Part shown: positions 40,185-49,674 of the stretch, in pieces
Position numbering within the stretch: the first letter of the stretch is position 1
Layout of the letters: every line of letters begins with the position of its first letter
NCBI GenBank assembly: GCA_041398025.1
Contig: JAWKVM010000025.1
Coordinates: 1-64,000, forward strand
DNA: 64,000 nucleotides
Reading direction: 5' to 3'
From: JANQPX01 sp041398025
Lineage (GTDB): Bacteria > Pseudomonadota > Alphaproteobacteria > Geminicoccales > Geminicoccaceae
Notes under the pieces: model-generated
Seen by the model: only the letters and a program-made list of their open reading frames with translations
The model's database searches: none
What the model was told of the DNA's origin: nothing
Program-made: the position numbers and the translations under genes

Positions 40185-41222
40185 TCAGCGACGGCGTTGC
40201 GACTTGGCGAAGGTGTCGAAGGCGACGGCGAGCACGATGATGATGCCGATGATGATCTGCTGAACATAGGAGGAGACATTGTTCAGCACCAACCCGTTCA
40301 GCAGGATGCCGATTAGCAACGTGCCGATCACCGTGCCGAAGATCGTGCCGATGCCGCCGAACAGAGACGTGCCGCCGATCACCACCGAGGCGATCACGGT
40401 GAGCTCGTAGGTCAGCCCGGCCACGGCCTCGGCGGAGTTCAGGCGTGCGGACAGGACGAAGCCGCCAAGCCCCGCCATGAAGCCGATGATCAGATAGACC
40501 TGCAGCGTGATGCGGTCGACATTGAGGCCGGAGAGCCTGGCGGCCTCCGGATTGCCGCCGACGGCGTAGACCCGGCGGCCGAAGCGGGTGTAGCGGAGCA
40601 AAATGTGGGCAAGCACCGCGAAACTCAGAAAAATGATCACCGGCACCGGCACCAGGCCGACATAGCCTTGCCCCCACCAGCGATAGCCCTCGTCGAAGCC
40701 GCTGATCGGGCCGCCGCCGGCGAACAGCAGGGCGGCGCCGCGAAAGGCGGACATGCCGCCGAGCGTGACCACGAAGGGCGGCACCTTGAGCTTGGTGATG
40801 GCGAGGCCCTGCAGGCCGCCGGCGAGCACGCCGACGGCGATCGCCGCGAGCAGGGCCAAGGGCCAGCCGAAGCCGGCCGCTTCGGCCTCGGCGCCGACGG
40901 CGAAGCGGCATTCGAAGCCGCCCTTGGCGACGGCGGCGGCCACCAGGCCGGCAAAGGCGAGGAGCGAGCCGACCGAAAGATCGATGCCGCGGGTCAGGAT
41001 GACGAAGGTCATGCCGATCGCCAGGAGGCCGAAGATCGAAACCTGGCGCATGACGTTGAACAGGTTGAGCGAGCTCAGGAAGCGCGGCTCGAGAAGGGTG
41101 AACACGGCCATCAGCACCAGGAGAAAGATCAGCGGTGCGAATTTGGCGAGGAAACCGAAGGCGTCGAAGCCGGCAGGGCCGGCGCCGGCTCCCAGCGGCT
41201 CATTCTTCCTGGATAGACTCAT
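40185..41222 (-). CDS. Sugar-type ABC transporter permease (RbsC-like)
   Basis: A 345-aa permease with about nine hydrophobic segments after a polar N-terminus. The family block TRGIDLSVGSLLAFAGL (about 79-95) and VIGGTSLFGGIGTIFGTVIGTLLIG (about 285-310) are clear. Unlike the transporter at 33173, it is a single permease of normal length. The start is 6 bp from the ATPase gene stop. Confidence 0.93.
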   Translation of the reverse strand: MSLSRKNEPLGAGAGPAGFDAFGFLAKFAPLIFLLVLMAVFTLLEPRFLSSLNLFNVMRQVSIFGLLAIGMTFVILTRGIDLSVGSLLAFAGLVAAAVAKGGFECRFAVGAEAEAAGFGWPLALLAAIAVGVLAGGLQGLAITKLKVPPFVVTLGGMSAFRGAALLFAGGGPISGFDEGYRWWGQGYVGLVPVPVIIFLSFAVLAHILLRYTRFGRRVYAVGGNPEAARLSGLNVDRITLQVYLIIGFMAGLGGFVLSARLNSAEAVAGLTYELTVIASVVIGGTSLFGGIGTIFGTVIGTLLIGILLNGLVLNNVSSYVQQIIIGIIIVLAVAFDTFAKSQRRR

Positions 41223-41228
41223 GCGGCC

Positions 41229-42758
41229 TCATGCGGCTTGCTGCTTCAGGGACATCAGAGCCAGGAGCTGCTCCTCGCTCGCCTCAGCCGCCATGACCTC
41301 GCCGGTGATCCGGCCTTCCCGCAGGGTGACGATCCGATCGCTGACGGTCATGACCTCCGGGAGCTCGGAGGAGATCACGATGATCGCGATGCCGCTTTGG
41401 GCAAGCTCGAACAGCAGCTGGTGGACCTCGGCCTTGGCGGCGACATCGATGCCGCGGGTCGGCTCGTCGACGATCAGCACCTTGGGCTCCAGCGCCAGCC
41501 AGCGCGCCAGCACGACCTTCTGCTGATTGCCGCCGGAGAGGTTGCCGACCTCCTGGTCCGGGCTCGCCATCCTGATCGCGAGGCGCTCGCGATAGCGCTC
41601 GACCAGGGCGTCTTCGGCAGGGCGGTCGATCCAGCCGAGCTTCGATGCCAGCCGGTCCAGGGCTGCGATCGAGAGGTTGGTCTTGACCGCGAGGCTGAGA
41701 AACAGCGCCTGCTGCTTTCGATCCTCCGGCACCAGCCCGATGCCCGCTTTGATCGCGTCCTCGGGGGATGTCGGCGAGATCTCCCGCCCTTCGATCCGGA
41801 TGCGGCCGGCCGAGATCGGATCGACGCCGAAGATGGCGCGTGCCAGTTCGGTGCGCCCGGCGCCGACCAGCCCTGCAAGCCCCAGGATCTCGCCTCGGTG
41901 AACGCTGAGATCGATCCCGGAAAGATGCGTGTTGTGGGGATCTCTGCTGTCGACGCGGCTCTCCAGCCCCTCGATCTCGAGCGCGACCTCACCGGTGCCG
42001 TGCGCCGGCCGCCTGGCGAACAGGCGCTCGACGTCGCGCCCGACCATCATCTGGATGATGCGCTCGACCGTGAGCTCGGCGATCGGCGCGCTGCCGACCA
42101 GCTGGCCGTCCCGCAGCACGGTGGCGGCATCGCAGATCTGCATTACCTCCTCAAGGCGGTGGGTGACGAAGATCACCGCGATGCCGCGCTCCTTCAGCCC
42201 CTCGATGATGTCGAACAGGCGCATGACCTCGGAATCGGAGAGTGCCGAGGTCGGCTCGTCCATGATGATCAGGCGGCTGTCCAGGGAAAGCGAGCGCGCG
42301 ATCTCGACCATCTGCTGCTCGGCCACCGAGAGGTCGGCGACGATGCGCCTGGGATCGAGATCGAGACCAACCTCGGCGATAATGTCTCGCGCGCGCCGAT
42401 CCATCATCCGCCAGTCCACCAAGCCGAGGGCGTTGAGCGGCTCCCGGCCAAGCAGCACGTTCTCGGCGATCGACAGCGTCGGGATCAGGTTGAACTCCTG
42501 ATAGATGGTGACGATGCCGCTTTCCTGCGCGTCGAGCGGCCCGGTGAGCCGAATGGCCTGGCCATCCAGGAGGATCCGGCCGTCATCCGGCGTTTCCGCG
42601 CCGGAGAGAATTTTCAGAAGCGTCGATTTGCCGGCGCCGTTCTCCCCGAGAAGCGCCAGGACCTCGCCCGCATGGAGCGCGATCTCGACACCGTCCAGGG
42701 CCTGCACGCCGGGATAGCGCTTGGCGATCCCGGTCATCTGCAGGAAAGGCGCCGGCAT
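41229..42758 (-). CDS. Sugar-type ABC transporter ATPase (RbsA-like)
   Basis: A 509-aa double-ABC protein. N-half: GENGAGKST, VAEQQMVEIARSL, IIMDEPTSALS. C-half: LSGGNQQKVVLARWL and VLIVDEPTRGIDVA, with canonical Walker B residues in both. I start at the ATG at 42758 (MPAPFLQMTGIAKRYPG). It lies between the binding-protein gene (22 bp upstream) and the permease gene. Confidence 0.93.
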   Translation of the reverse strand: MPAPFLQMTGIAKRYPGVQALDGVEIALHAGEVLALLGENGAGKSTLLKILSGAETPDDGRILLDGQAIRLTGPLDAQESGIVTIYQEFNLIPTLSIAENVLLGREPLNALGLVDWRMMDRRARDIIAEVGLDLDPRRIVADLSVAEQQMVEIARSLSLDSRLIIMDEPTSALSDSEVMRLFDIIEGLKERGIAVIFVTHRLEEVMQICDAATVLRDGQLVGSAPIAELTVERIIQMMVGRDVERLFARRPAHGTGEVALEIEGLESRVDSRDPHNTHLSGIDLSVHRGEILGLAGLVGAGRTELARAIFGVDPISAGRIRIEGREISPTSPEDAIKAGIGLVPEDRKQQALFLSLAVKTNLSIAALDRLASKLGWIDRPAEDALVERYRERLAIRMASPDQEVGNLSGGNQQKVVLARWLALEPKVLIVDEPTRGIDVAAKAEVHQLLFELAQSGIAIIVISSELPEVMTVSDRIVTLREGRITGEVMAAEASEEQLLALMSLKQQAA

Positions 42759-42780
42759 GATCAGCGAAACGTTCGCAGCG

Positions 42781-43725
42781 TCAGTTGAGTTCGCCCAGAC
42801 GCTCCGCCTGGTCGATATTTTCGGCCGTGATCGCGATCGGCTCGAGCAGCACCAAGCTTTCTGCCGGCGCGGTGCCGTTCTTGACGTAGTCGACCATGAT
42901 CTGCATCGCCTTTCGGCTCTGGCCGCCGGGGAACTGCTCGACCGTAGCGGCGAGCGAGCCGTCCTTGACCGCGGCCAGGGCCTCGGGCAGGGCATCGAAG
43001 CCGATGATCTTGATCTGATCGCCGAGCCCCTGGGCCTTGACCGCTTCGGCCGCGCCCAGCGCCATATCGTCATTGGCGGCGACGATCACGTCGGGCGGGC
43101 TGTCGAGGCCGGCGAGAATGCTCTCGGTGACGCTCAAACCCTGGTCGCGCGCGAAATTGGCGGTCTGCTCGACGATGAACTCGTATTTGTCATTGCCGTC
43201 CAGAACGTTGTGCACGCCCTGATTGCGATCGATCGCCGGGCTGGCGCCGGGCTGCCCCTGCAGATTGACGATTTTCGCGCCGTCGGGGAACAGCTCCATG
43301 ATGTAGTGCCCCTGGGCCTCGCCGCCGATGACATTGTCGGCGCCGACATGGGCGAGAATGCCTTCGACACCGTCGACCCTGCGATCGATGGTCACCACGG
43401 GGACGCCGTTCTCGACCGCGGTCTGAATGGCCGGCGCCATGGCGTTGACGTCGGAGGGGCTGATGACGATGCCGTTGACGCCCTGGATGATCGCCGCCTC
43501 GACATCGGCGGTCTGCTTGGGCGTGCTGTTCTGGCCATCGGACTGCACGGTGGTCACGCCGAGAGCGGCACCCTCGTCCTCCAGCGCCTTCATCATGTGG
43601 ACGAAGAAGGGAAAGCCGAGGCTCGGAACCGAGGTCAGGATGGTGGCGTCCTGGGCGAAGCTCGGCGTCGCGACGCCGCAAGCCAGCGTGCTTGCCAGGA
43701 GCAAGCGTCGGGTCATTCGAAACAT
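42781..43725 (-). CDS. Sugar-type ABC transporter substrate-binding protein
   Basis: A 314-aa ribose-type binding protein. Signal peptide about 1-24 (RRLLLASTLACGVATPSFAQ). Core segments: SLGFPFFVHMMKALEDEGAALGV, AAIIQGVNGIVISPSDVNA, VVTIDRRVDG and VIVAANDDMALGAAEAV. First gene of the minus-strand importer. The ligand is not evident; the amidinotransferase-family enzyme at the far end of the same group hints at an unusual ligand. Confidence 0.93.
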   Translation of the reverse strand: MFRMTRRLLLASTLACGVATPSFAQDATILTSVPSLGFPFFVHMMKALEDEGAALGVTTVQSDGQNSTPKQTADVEAAIIQGVNGIVISPSDVNAMAPAIQTAVENGVPVVTIDRRVDGVEGILAHVGADNVIGGEAQGHYIMELFPDGAKIVNLQGQPGASPAIDRNQGVHNVLDGNDKYEFIVEQTANFARDQGLSVTESILAGLDSPPDVIVAANDDMALGAAEAVKAQGLGDQIKIIGFDALPEALAAVKDGSLAATVEQFPGGQSRKAMQIMVDYVKNGTAPAESLVLLEPIAITAENIDQAERLGELN

Positions 43726-44114
43726 GTTTCTTGGGCCTCCCTGAAGTGGCGGTCGCTTGCACGCAACCCGGTCAGTCTTCTCAACCGGCATTCTGCAGAC
43801 GCCGGTTGTTGAACGAAAGTCTGGGACGCTCGAAGCAAGAAAGCAAGATGCCGAGACGAGCACGCTTGAAATTGGAAATCCGTTCGCCCCGGCCGATTCC
43901 CGGCATGAAGACAAAGGTGCCGTTTCGTTTCGCCGGGTGATGATCAATGAGAGCCGCTTCGTCCAGCCAGCCCCCCGACTGCCCCATGCTCGACGATCTG
44001 GCCAGCAGGGGAAGGATATCCACCACGGCGCGATCAATCGACTGTGACTTGACTTGTGAGCGGCCTTGACCGAGATCTTGTCCTGGCTACGGCCTTTGCG
44101 TGAGTGACGACTGA
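43726..44114. other. Divergent intergenic region
   Basis: About 390 bp between the binding-protein gene (minus) and the copper-block gene (plus). No supported gene. It must hold promoters for both directions. I saw no convincing operator. Confidence 0.4.
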
Positions 44115-44426
44115 ATGCGCGTGCTGCTGTTCTCTTTGCTGATCGGCTTGGGGCTGGTGATGCACCAGGCCGGCGCCGATCCTGTCGATGGAGCGGACGC
44201 GACATGGCAGGCGGACATGCCCGAGCACGATTGCAGCGGTGATCATGACGGGGCCGCCCCCGGCAGCAGCATGGATTGCGGGTTGCACGCGACCTGCTGC
44301 CCGGCCATGGCACCGGTGGCCGACGAGGTGCTCCGGGAGCCCCTGGCGTTCACGCATCTTTTCGGACCGCCTGCCGATTATTCTTCGCCAAGCTCACCGC
44401 CGGCCGCTCCCCCGCCGCGGTCCTGA
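44115..44426 (+). CDS. Small exported His/Cys-containing protein, copper-block first gene
   Basis: A 103-aa protein with a signal peptide (about 1-21, LLFSLLIGLGLVMHQAGA). A short mature part contains HDCSGDHDG, MDCGLHATCCPAMAP and a proline/serine tail. The mix of His, Cys and Met and the following cupredoxin and CopAB genes suggest a CopL-like periplasmic copper binder. The family assignment is by resemblance only. Confidence 0.6.
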   Translation: MRVLLFSLLIGLGLVMHQAGADPVDGADATWQADMPEHDCSGDHDGAAPGSSMDCGLHATCCPAMAPVADEVLREPLAFTHLFGPPADYSSPSSPPAAPPPRS

Positions 44427-44577
44427 AGCCGCGCATCTCCGCCTTCCCCTACCCTGAGCGAACGCGTGCGGCATCCCTTTGGCCGGACGTGGTCGCAGCG
44501 AAGGCGGTCCTTTCCATTGATCTCATGATTGATCCGACCCGCGGCGATGCCGCGCGGTATGACTGGAGCACCCGACG

Positions 44578-45141
44578 ATGACCCTTTCACGCCCTGCATG
44601 GGCATGTCTGACCCTCGTTCTTCCGCTGATCGCGACACCCGCCCTGGCCGCCGGCGGCCAGGGCATGATGGACCACGCCGAGATCGGTGAGCCCGGCGAT
44701 CCGGCGGCGGTGAGCGAGACGGTCGAGATCGTGATGAACGACAACTACTTCGAGCCCGAAAGCGTCGCCGTGAAGGCCGGCAGCACCGTGCGCTTCGTGG
44801 TCACCAATGAGGGCGGGCTGCTCCATGAGTTCAACCTCGGCACATCAGCCATGCAGGGCGAGATGCAGGGCGAGATGGCCATGCTCATGGAGCACGGCGT
44901 GATCTCCGAGACCACGGCGCATCACGACATGGAGGGCATGGACCACGGCCAGATGGGCGGCATGGATATGGGCGAGATGATGGCCATGCTGGAGGCTCAC
45001 CCCAACCGCGTGCTGGTGGAGCCGGGCGAGACCAAGGAGCTGGTCTGGACCTTCGCCCAGGACATGGAGCTGGAATTCGCCTGCAATCTGCCCGGCCGCT
45101 ACGACAGCGGCATGGTGGGCGAGCTCAAGGTCGGGGAGTGA
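44578..45141 (+). CDS. Periplasmic cupredoxin-like protein with Met/His-rich insertion
   Basis: A 187-aa plastocyanin-fold protein. Signal peptide 1-24. First copper His in GLLHEFNLG (about 82). The usual C-terminal ligand loop Cys-X4-His-X4-Met reads CNLPGRYDSGM, so the His is Arg and a classical type 1 site may be incomplete. Between strands is an insertion rich in Met, His and Glu (about 90-140; MEGMDHGQMGGMDMGEMM). SD TGGAG before the ATG. Placed directly before copA, so a copper shuttle role is likely. Confidence 0.82.
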   Translation: MTLSRPAWACLTLVLPLIATPALAAGGQGMMDHAEIGEPGDPAAVSETVEIVMNDNYFEPESVAVKAGSTVRFVVTNEGGLLHEFNLGTSAMQGEMQGEMAMLMEHGVISETTAHHDMEGMDHGQMGGMDMGEMMAMLEAHPNRVLVEPGETKELVWTFAQDMELEFACNLPGRYDSGMVGELKVGE

Positions 45142-45144
45142 TCC

Positions 45145-46878
45145 ATGATCGATAAAGTCGAAAAAGTACCAGGCGCGCTGTCGCGCCGCGGCGTCCTCGA
45201 GCTCGCCGGCGCCGCCGGCCTGGTCACGGTGCTGCCGGGGCGTCCGGTGTTCGCCAATGTCGACCAGGACCGCGAGCTGGTGGTCGAGGCGACGCGCCTC
45301 ACCATCGACGGGCGGGAGAGCGGCGCCATCGCCATCGGCGGCTCGGTGCCGGGCCCGGTGCTGCGCTGGCAGGAAGGCGAGGACGTGGTCATCCGGGTGA
45401 CCAACCGCCTGCCTGAGCCGACCTCGATCCACTGGCACGGCATCCTGCTGCCGGGCGCCATGGACGGTGCTCCCGGCTTCAATGGCTATATCGCGATTCC
45501 ATCAGGCGAGACCTGGACCTACCGCTTCCAGCTCCGCCAGGCCGGGACCTACTGGTATCACAGCCATTCCGCCATGCAGGAGCAGGCGGGCATGTACGGC
45601 GCGATCATCATCGAGCCGAAGCAACGGGAGCCGGTGCGCGCCGATCGGGATTACGTCGTGCTGCTTTCCGACCATACCGCCGATGCGCCGGTGAGCGTGC
45701 TTCGGAACCTGAAGGCAAGCTCCGAATACTACAACAAGGGTAGGCGCACGCTGGTCGACTTCTTCCGTGACGTCGGCCGGAACGGCTGGTCGGCGACGGT
45801 CGACGACCGCCTGGACTGGGGCGAGATGCGCATGGACCCGACCGATCTCGCCGACGTCACCGGCTATGATTTTCTGGTGAACGGCAAGGGCCCTTCCGAC
45901 AACTGGACAGGCCTGTTCGAGCCTGGCGAACGCGTGCGCCTGCGCATCATCAACGGCTCGGCCATGAGCTTTTTTGATGTTGCCATCCCGGGTCTGCCGA
46001 TGACCGTGGTGGCGGCCGACGGCCAGCACGTGATCCCGGTCAAGGTCGACGAGTTCCGCTTCGGCGTCGGCGAGACCTACGACGTCATCGTGCGTCCGAC
46101 CGAGGCGAAGGCGTATACGCTGATGGCCGAGCCGCTGGATCGTTCCGGTTATGCCCGCGCGACGCTCGCCCCCAAGGCCGGCATGGAGGCGCCGATCCCG
46201 CCGCTGCGCCCGCGCGCGACGCTGGCCATGTCCGACATGCCGGCGAGCCATGGCGGCCACGCCGGTCACGACATGGCGGCGATGGACGGCGGCGGCATGG
46301 ATCACGCGGCGATGGGCCACGACATGGCCGGCATGGACCATGCCGCCATGGGGCATGGCGCGGCCGAGGCGACACCCTCTTCGCCCGATGCCCAGCCGGT
46401 CGGCTGGGATAAGGCGGGCACGCCAGCAGGCGCGAAGGCACTCGCCTATGCGGACCTCAAGGCGCTGAAGCCCAACGCGGATCTGCGTGCGCCCAGCCAG
46501 GAGATCGAGGTCAACCTCACCGGCATCATGGAGCGCTATATCTGGACGATGAACGGCCGGAAGTTCGGGGACGAGGACGTCATCCGGGTGAAGGAGGGCG
46601 AGCGCGTGCGCCTGCGTTTCGTCAACGACACCATGATGGCGCATCCCATGCATCTGCACGGCATGTTCATGGAGCTGGAGAACGGCCAGAGCGAGCGCAT
46701 GCCGAAAAAGCACGTGATCATCGTGCCGCCCGGCAAGACCGTGACCGCGGTGCTCACCGCCGACGAGGTCGGCGAATGGCCGTTCCACTGCCACCTGCTC
46801 TATCACATGGCCTCAGGCATGATGACGCGCTTCATCGTCGAGCCGAAAGGCACCGAGCTCAGCAGCGTGGCGGAATAG
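45145..46878 (+). CDS. copA: Copper-resistance multicopper oxidase CopA
   Basis: A 577-aa three-domain oxidase. Twin-arginine-like leader (LSRRGVLELAG). Copper-binding motifs HWHG, YWYHSH (both in the first 145 residues), HPMHLHG and HCHLLYH near the end, the full trinuclear plus type 1 set. A Met/His-rich segment (about 368-405, MDHAAMGHDMAGMDH) precedes the third domain, as in CopA/PcoA. It oxidises Cu(I) in the periplasm. Three bases separate it from the cupredoxin gene, and copB follows. Confidence 0.94.
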   Translation: MIDKVEKVPGALSRRGVLELAGAAGLVTVLPGRPVFANVDQDRELVVEATRLTIDGRESGAIAIGGSVPGPVLRWQEGEDVVIRVTNRLPEPTSIHWHGILLPGAMDGAPGFNGYIAIPSGETWTYRFQLRQAGTYWYHSHSAMQEQAGMYGAIIIEPKQREPVRADRDYVVLLSDHTADAPVSVLRNLKASSEYYNKGRRTLVDFFRDVGRNGWSATVDDRLDWGEMRMDPTDLADVTGYDFLVNGKGPSDNWTGLFEPGERVRLRIINGSAMSFFDVAIPGLPMTVVAADGQHVIPVKVDEFRFGVGETYDVIVRPTEAKAYTLMAEPLDRSGYARATLAPKAGMEAPIPPLRPRATLAMSDMPASHGGHAGHDMAAMDGGGMDHAAMGHDMAGMDHAAMGHGAAEATPSSPDAQPVGWDKAGTPAGAKALAYADLKALKPNADLRAPSQEIEVNLTGIMERYIWTMNGRKFGDEDVIRVKEGERVRLRFVNDTMMAHPMHLHGMFMELENGQSERMPKKHVIIVPPGKTVTAVLTADEVGEWPFHCHLLYHMASGMMTRFIVEPKGTELSSVAE

Positions 46879-46881
46879 CCG

Positions 46882-47601
46882 ATGATCAAGCCCCTAACAG
46901 CAGGCCCGGCTGCGGGCCTGCTGACGCTTCTCGCTGTGCCCGCGCTCGCCCAGGACCAGCACGACCCGGTGATCTTTCACCAGATCCTGATCGAGGAGGC
47001 CGAGTATCGCTACACGGACGATGACGAGGAGAGCTTCAACTGGGACGCCGACGCCTGGATCGGCGGCGACTTCGACAAGCTCCGCCTGAAGTCCGAAGGT
47101 GAGCTCGCCCTGGACGATGAAGAGGTGGAAGAGGCCGAGCTTCAGGCCCAATACAGCCGCAATATCGGCGATTTCTTCGATGCGGTCGCCGGCGTGCGTT
47201 ACGACTTTCAGCCGGAGAGCGAGTGGTATGGCCTAATCGGCCTCCATGGCACGGCCCCCTACCGCTTCGAGGTCGATACGGCCCTGTTCATCGACGACGA
47301 CGCCGACGTCACCGGCCGCTTCGAGGCTGAGTACGAGATCCTGATCACCCAGAAGCTGGTCCTGCAGCCGGCGCTCGAAACCAACCTCGCCTTCGGCGAG
47401 TTCGGCGGCAGCGGCATAGGGTTCGCCTTCGACGACGTGGAACTCGGTCTGCGTCTGCGCTACGAGATCGTCCGGGAGTTCGCGCCCTATGTCGGCATCA
47501 ACTGGGAGCGGGCGCTGGGCGACAACGCCGATGATCTCGAGGACGAGGGCGAGGAGGTCGACAGCTTCGCCGGCGTCGCCGGGATCCGCTTTTGGTTTTG
47601 A
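46882..47601 (+). CDS. copB: Outer-membrane copper-resistance protein CopB
   Basis: A 239-aa CopB-family beta-barrel. Signal peptide about 1-24. Characteristic VIFHQILIEEAEYRY near the start, repeated amphipathic strands (NIGDFFDAVAGVRYDF, YVGINWERALG), and an aromatic C-terminal GIRFWF that ends in Phe as outer-membrane proteins do. The long Met/His N-terminal tract of Pseudomonas CopB is missing. Directly follows copA. Confidence 0.9.
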   Translation: MIKPLTAGPAAGLLTLLAVPALAQDQHDPVIFHQILIEEAEYRYTDDDEESFNWDADAWIGGDFDKLRLKSEGELALDDEEVEEAELQAQYSRNIGDFFDAVAGVRYDFQPESEWYGLIGLHGTAPYRFEVDTALFIDDDADVTGRFEAEYEILITQKLVLQPALETNLAFGEFGGSGIGFAFDDVELGLRLRYEIVREFAPYVGINWERALGDNADDLEDEGEEVDSFAGVAGIRFWF

Positions 47602-47659
47602 GCCCCCCCGATCAACAATCCTACGAACGAAACCTGCTATCATCAACTGGAGCGATGAC

Positions 47660-48139
47660 ATGAAGACTCAGTTCCCCACGATCGCCGCCCTCGGCCTTTC
47701 CCTTGCCGTCGGCGCTGCCGGCACGGCCTCGCGGGTCCAGGCCCACAGCAGCGCCACGGGCGTGGTCAAGGAGCGCATGGAGATGATGAAAGGCATGGGC
47801 GAGGCGATGAAGGCGATGGGCCCGATGTTCAAGGGCGAGACGCCGTTCGACGCCGGCGTGGTGGCCGAGAAGGCCGCTCATGTCGCCGAGCACGCCAGAA
47901 GAATTCCGGCGATGACCCCCGAGGGCAGCATGGACCATCCGAGCGAGGCGCTGCCGATCATCTGGGAGGACTGGGACGGCTATGTCGAACACGCCGAGAA
48001 GCTGGCGAAGGAGGGGGCCGCCCTGCAGGAGATCGCCAGCAACGGCGCCGACGAGGCGGAGACCCGTGCGCAGTTCCTCGCGGTCAGCAAGACCTGCGGC
48101 GGCTGCCACGACAAGTTCAGAAAGCCCAAAGACAAGTGA
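47660..48139 (+). CDS. Class II cytochrome c (cytochrome c'-like)
   Basis: A 159-aa exported protein. Signal peptide 1-29, four-helix body, and the single haem site CGGCH at residues 147-151 near the C-terminus, the class II layout. Met-rich first helix (KERMEMMKGMGEAMKAMGPMFKG). The start was placed at 47660 (SD GGAG) although the frame is open upstream. Between copB and a second multicopper oxidase, it may accept electrons from copper oxidation. Confidence 0.85.
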   Translation: MKTQFPTIAALGLSLAVGAAGTASRVQAHSSATGVVKERMEMMKGMGEAMKAMGPMFKGETPFDAGVVAEKAAHVAEHARRIPAMTPEGSMDHPSEALPIIWEDWDGYVEHAEKLAKEGAALQEIASNGADEAETRAQFLAVSKTCGGCHDKFRKPKDK

Positions 48140-48158
48140 GCGTGGCGGAGGCAAGAGC

Positions 48159-49598
48159 ATGACGGCTCGCGATGTGCGGCACCTGACCCGCCGCTCGCTG
48201 CTGAAGGCTGGCGCTGCGGCGTCGGCCCTCGCGGCGGGGGCGTCTTTCAGCCTGCGCGCCGCCCGGGCGCAGGAGACGGTCGCGCTGACCGCCGGTCCCG
48301 CCGAGGTGCCGCTGGTCGGCGAGGGCTATCCCTCGACCAGGGTCTGGGCGTTCAACGGCAGCGTGCCGGGACCGGTGATCCGGGCACGTCAGGGTGAACG
48401 CTTGCAGATCGAGGTCGCCAACGCACTGGATGAGCCGACCACCGTCCATTGGCATGGCCTGCGCGTGCCGGTCGCCATGGACGGCGTGCCCTATCTCAGC
48501 CAGGCGCCGATCGAGCCCGGCGGGTCCTTCGTCTACGCGTTCGATCTCGCCGACGCCGGCACCTATTGGTATCATCCGCACATCAACAGCGCCGAGCAGG
48601 TCGGGCGCGGCCTTTACGGCGCTCTGATCGTCGAGGAGTCCTCGCCGCCCGTGGTCGATCGCGAGCTGCTCTGGGTGCTGGACGACTGGCGCCTGGACCA
48701 GGAGGCGCAGATAACGCCGTTCGGCAACATGCACGACATGAGCCACGCCGGACGCATCGGCAACAGCGTCACCATCAACGGTGCGATCCCCAAGACCGAG
48801 CGCGTGCGCGCCGGCGAGCGCCTCCGCCTTCGCCTGATCAATGCCGCCAACGCCCGCACCTTCGGCCTCGATTTCGGGATGCTGAACCCCTGGGTCATCG
48901 CCCTCGACGGTCAGCCGGTCGAACCCTACCGGCTCGACGACGCGCCGTTGCTGCTCGCGGCCGCGACCCGCGCCGATCTGATCGTCGACATGACCGGCGC
49001 GCCCGGCAGCGAAAGCGAGGTGGTCGACGGCGCCTACGGTCCGGACTATGCCTACGAGCTGATCAGGTTTTCGTATGGTGACCAGGCGCCCTTGGACGCT
49101 GGGGAGCGCGAGCCACCCGCTGCACTCGTCCCGAATCCCATCAAGGAACCCGATCCCGCGCAGGCCGAGCGCCATCGCCTGGTGTTCGAAGGCGGCGCCA
49201 TGGGCGGCATGGCCGGGGCGATGATGGGGGGCCGCCGCCTCGATATGCGCGAGCTCGCCGGGCGCGGCCGCCTTTGGGCGATCAACGGCGTGGTGCCGGA
49301 GGACCTCTACCGCGATGCACCGTTGTTCGAGTCGAAACTCGGCGGCACGGTGCTGCTCGCACTCGAAAACCGCACCGCCTTCGCGCATCCGATCCACCTG
49401 CACGGCCACAGCTTTCGCGTGCTCACCCGAAACGGGCAAACGGAACCGCACCAGCCGATGCGCGACACGGTGACGGTCGGCGCAGACGAGACGGTGGAGA
49501 TCGCCTTCGTCGCCGACAATCCAGGCAGATGGATGGTCCACTGCCACGTCCTGGAACATCAGATGACCGGCATGATGGGCGTGCTCGCCGTCGCGTGA
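48159..49598 (+). CDS. Second multicopper oxidase (CueO/laccase-like)
   Basis: A 479-aa oxidase. Tat leader TRRSLLKAGAAAS (about 10-22). Copper motifs HWHG, YWYHPH, HPIHLHGHSF and HCHVLEHQM are complete. A short Met-rich loop (GGAMGGMAGAMMGG) lies before the third domain. It is smaller than CopA and lacks its MDH repeats, more like CueO or SufI-type enzymes. Start ATG at 48159, 19 bp after the cytochrome gene. Confidence 0.9.
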   Translation: MTARDVRHLTRRSLLKAGAAASALAAGASFSLRAARAQETVALTAGPAEVPLVGEGYPSTRVWAFNGSVPGPVIRARQGERLQIEVANALDEPTTVHWHGLRVPVAMDGVPYLSQAPIEPGGSFVYAFDLADAGTYWYHPHINSAEQVGRGLYGALIVEESSPPVVDRELLWVLDDWRLDQEAQITPFGNMHDMSHAGRIGNSVTINGAIPKTERVRAGERLRLRLINAANARTFGLDFGMLNPWVIALDGQPVEPYRLDDAPLLLAAATRADLIVDMTGAPGSESEVVDGAYGPDYAYELIRFSYGDQAPLDAGEREPPAALVPNPIKEPDPAQAERHRLVFEGGAMGGMAGAMMGGRRLDMRELAGRGRLWAINGVVPEDLYRDAPLFESKLGGTVLLALENRTAFAHPIHLHGHSFRVLTRNGQTEPHQPMRDTVTVGADETVEIAFVADNPGRWMVHCHVLEHQMTGMMGVLAVA

Positions 49599-49674
49599 AT
49601 CAGAACACGCCTACGCTGCAGCCTGCGCAGCCCCCAAGCGACCATCGACGAAGGAAGAAGGAGGAACCCTGGAT

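Noticed and set aside
48159..49598. Nitrite reductase NirK as an alternative for the second multicopper oxidase
   Set aside because: NirK has two cupredoxin domains and about 340-380 residues; this protein has three domains and the full set of four laccase-type copper motifs.
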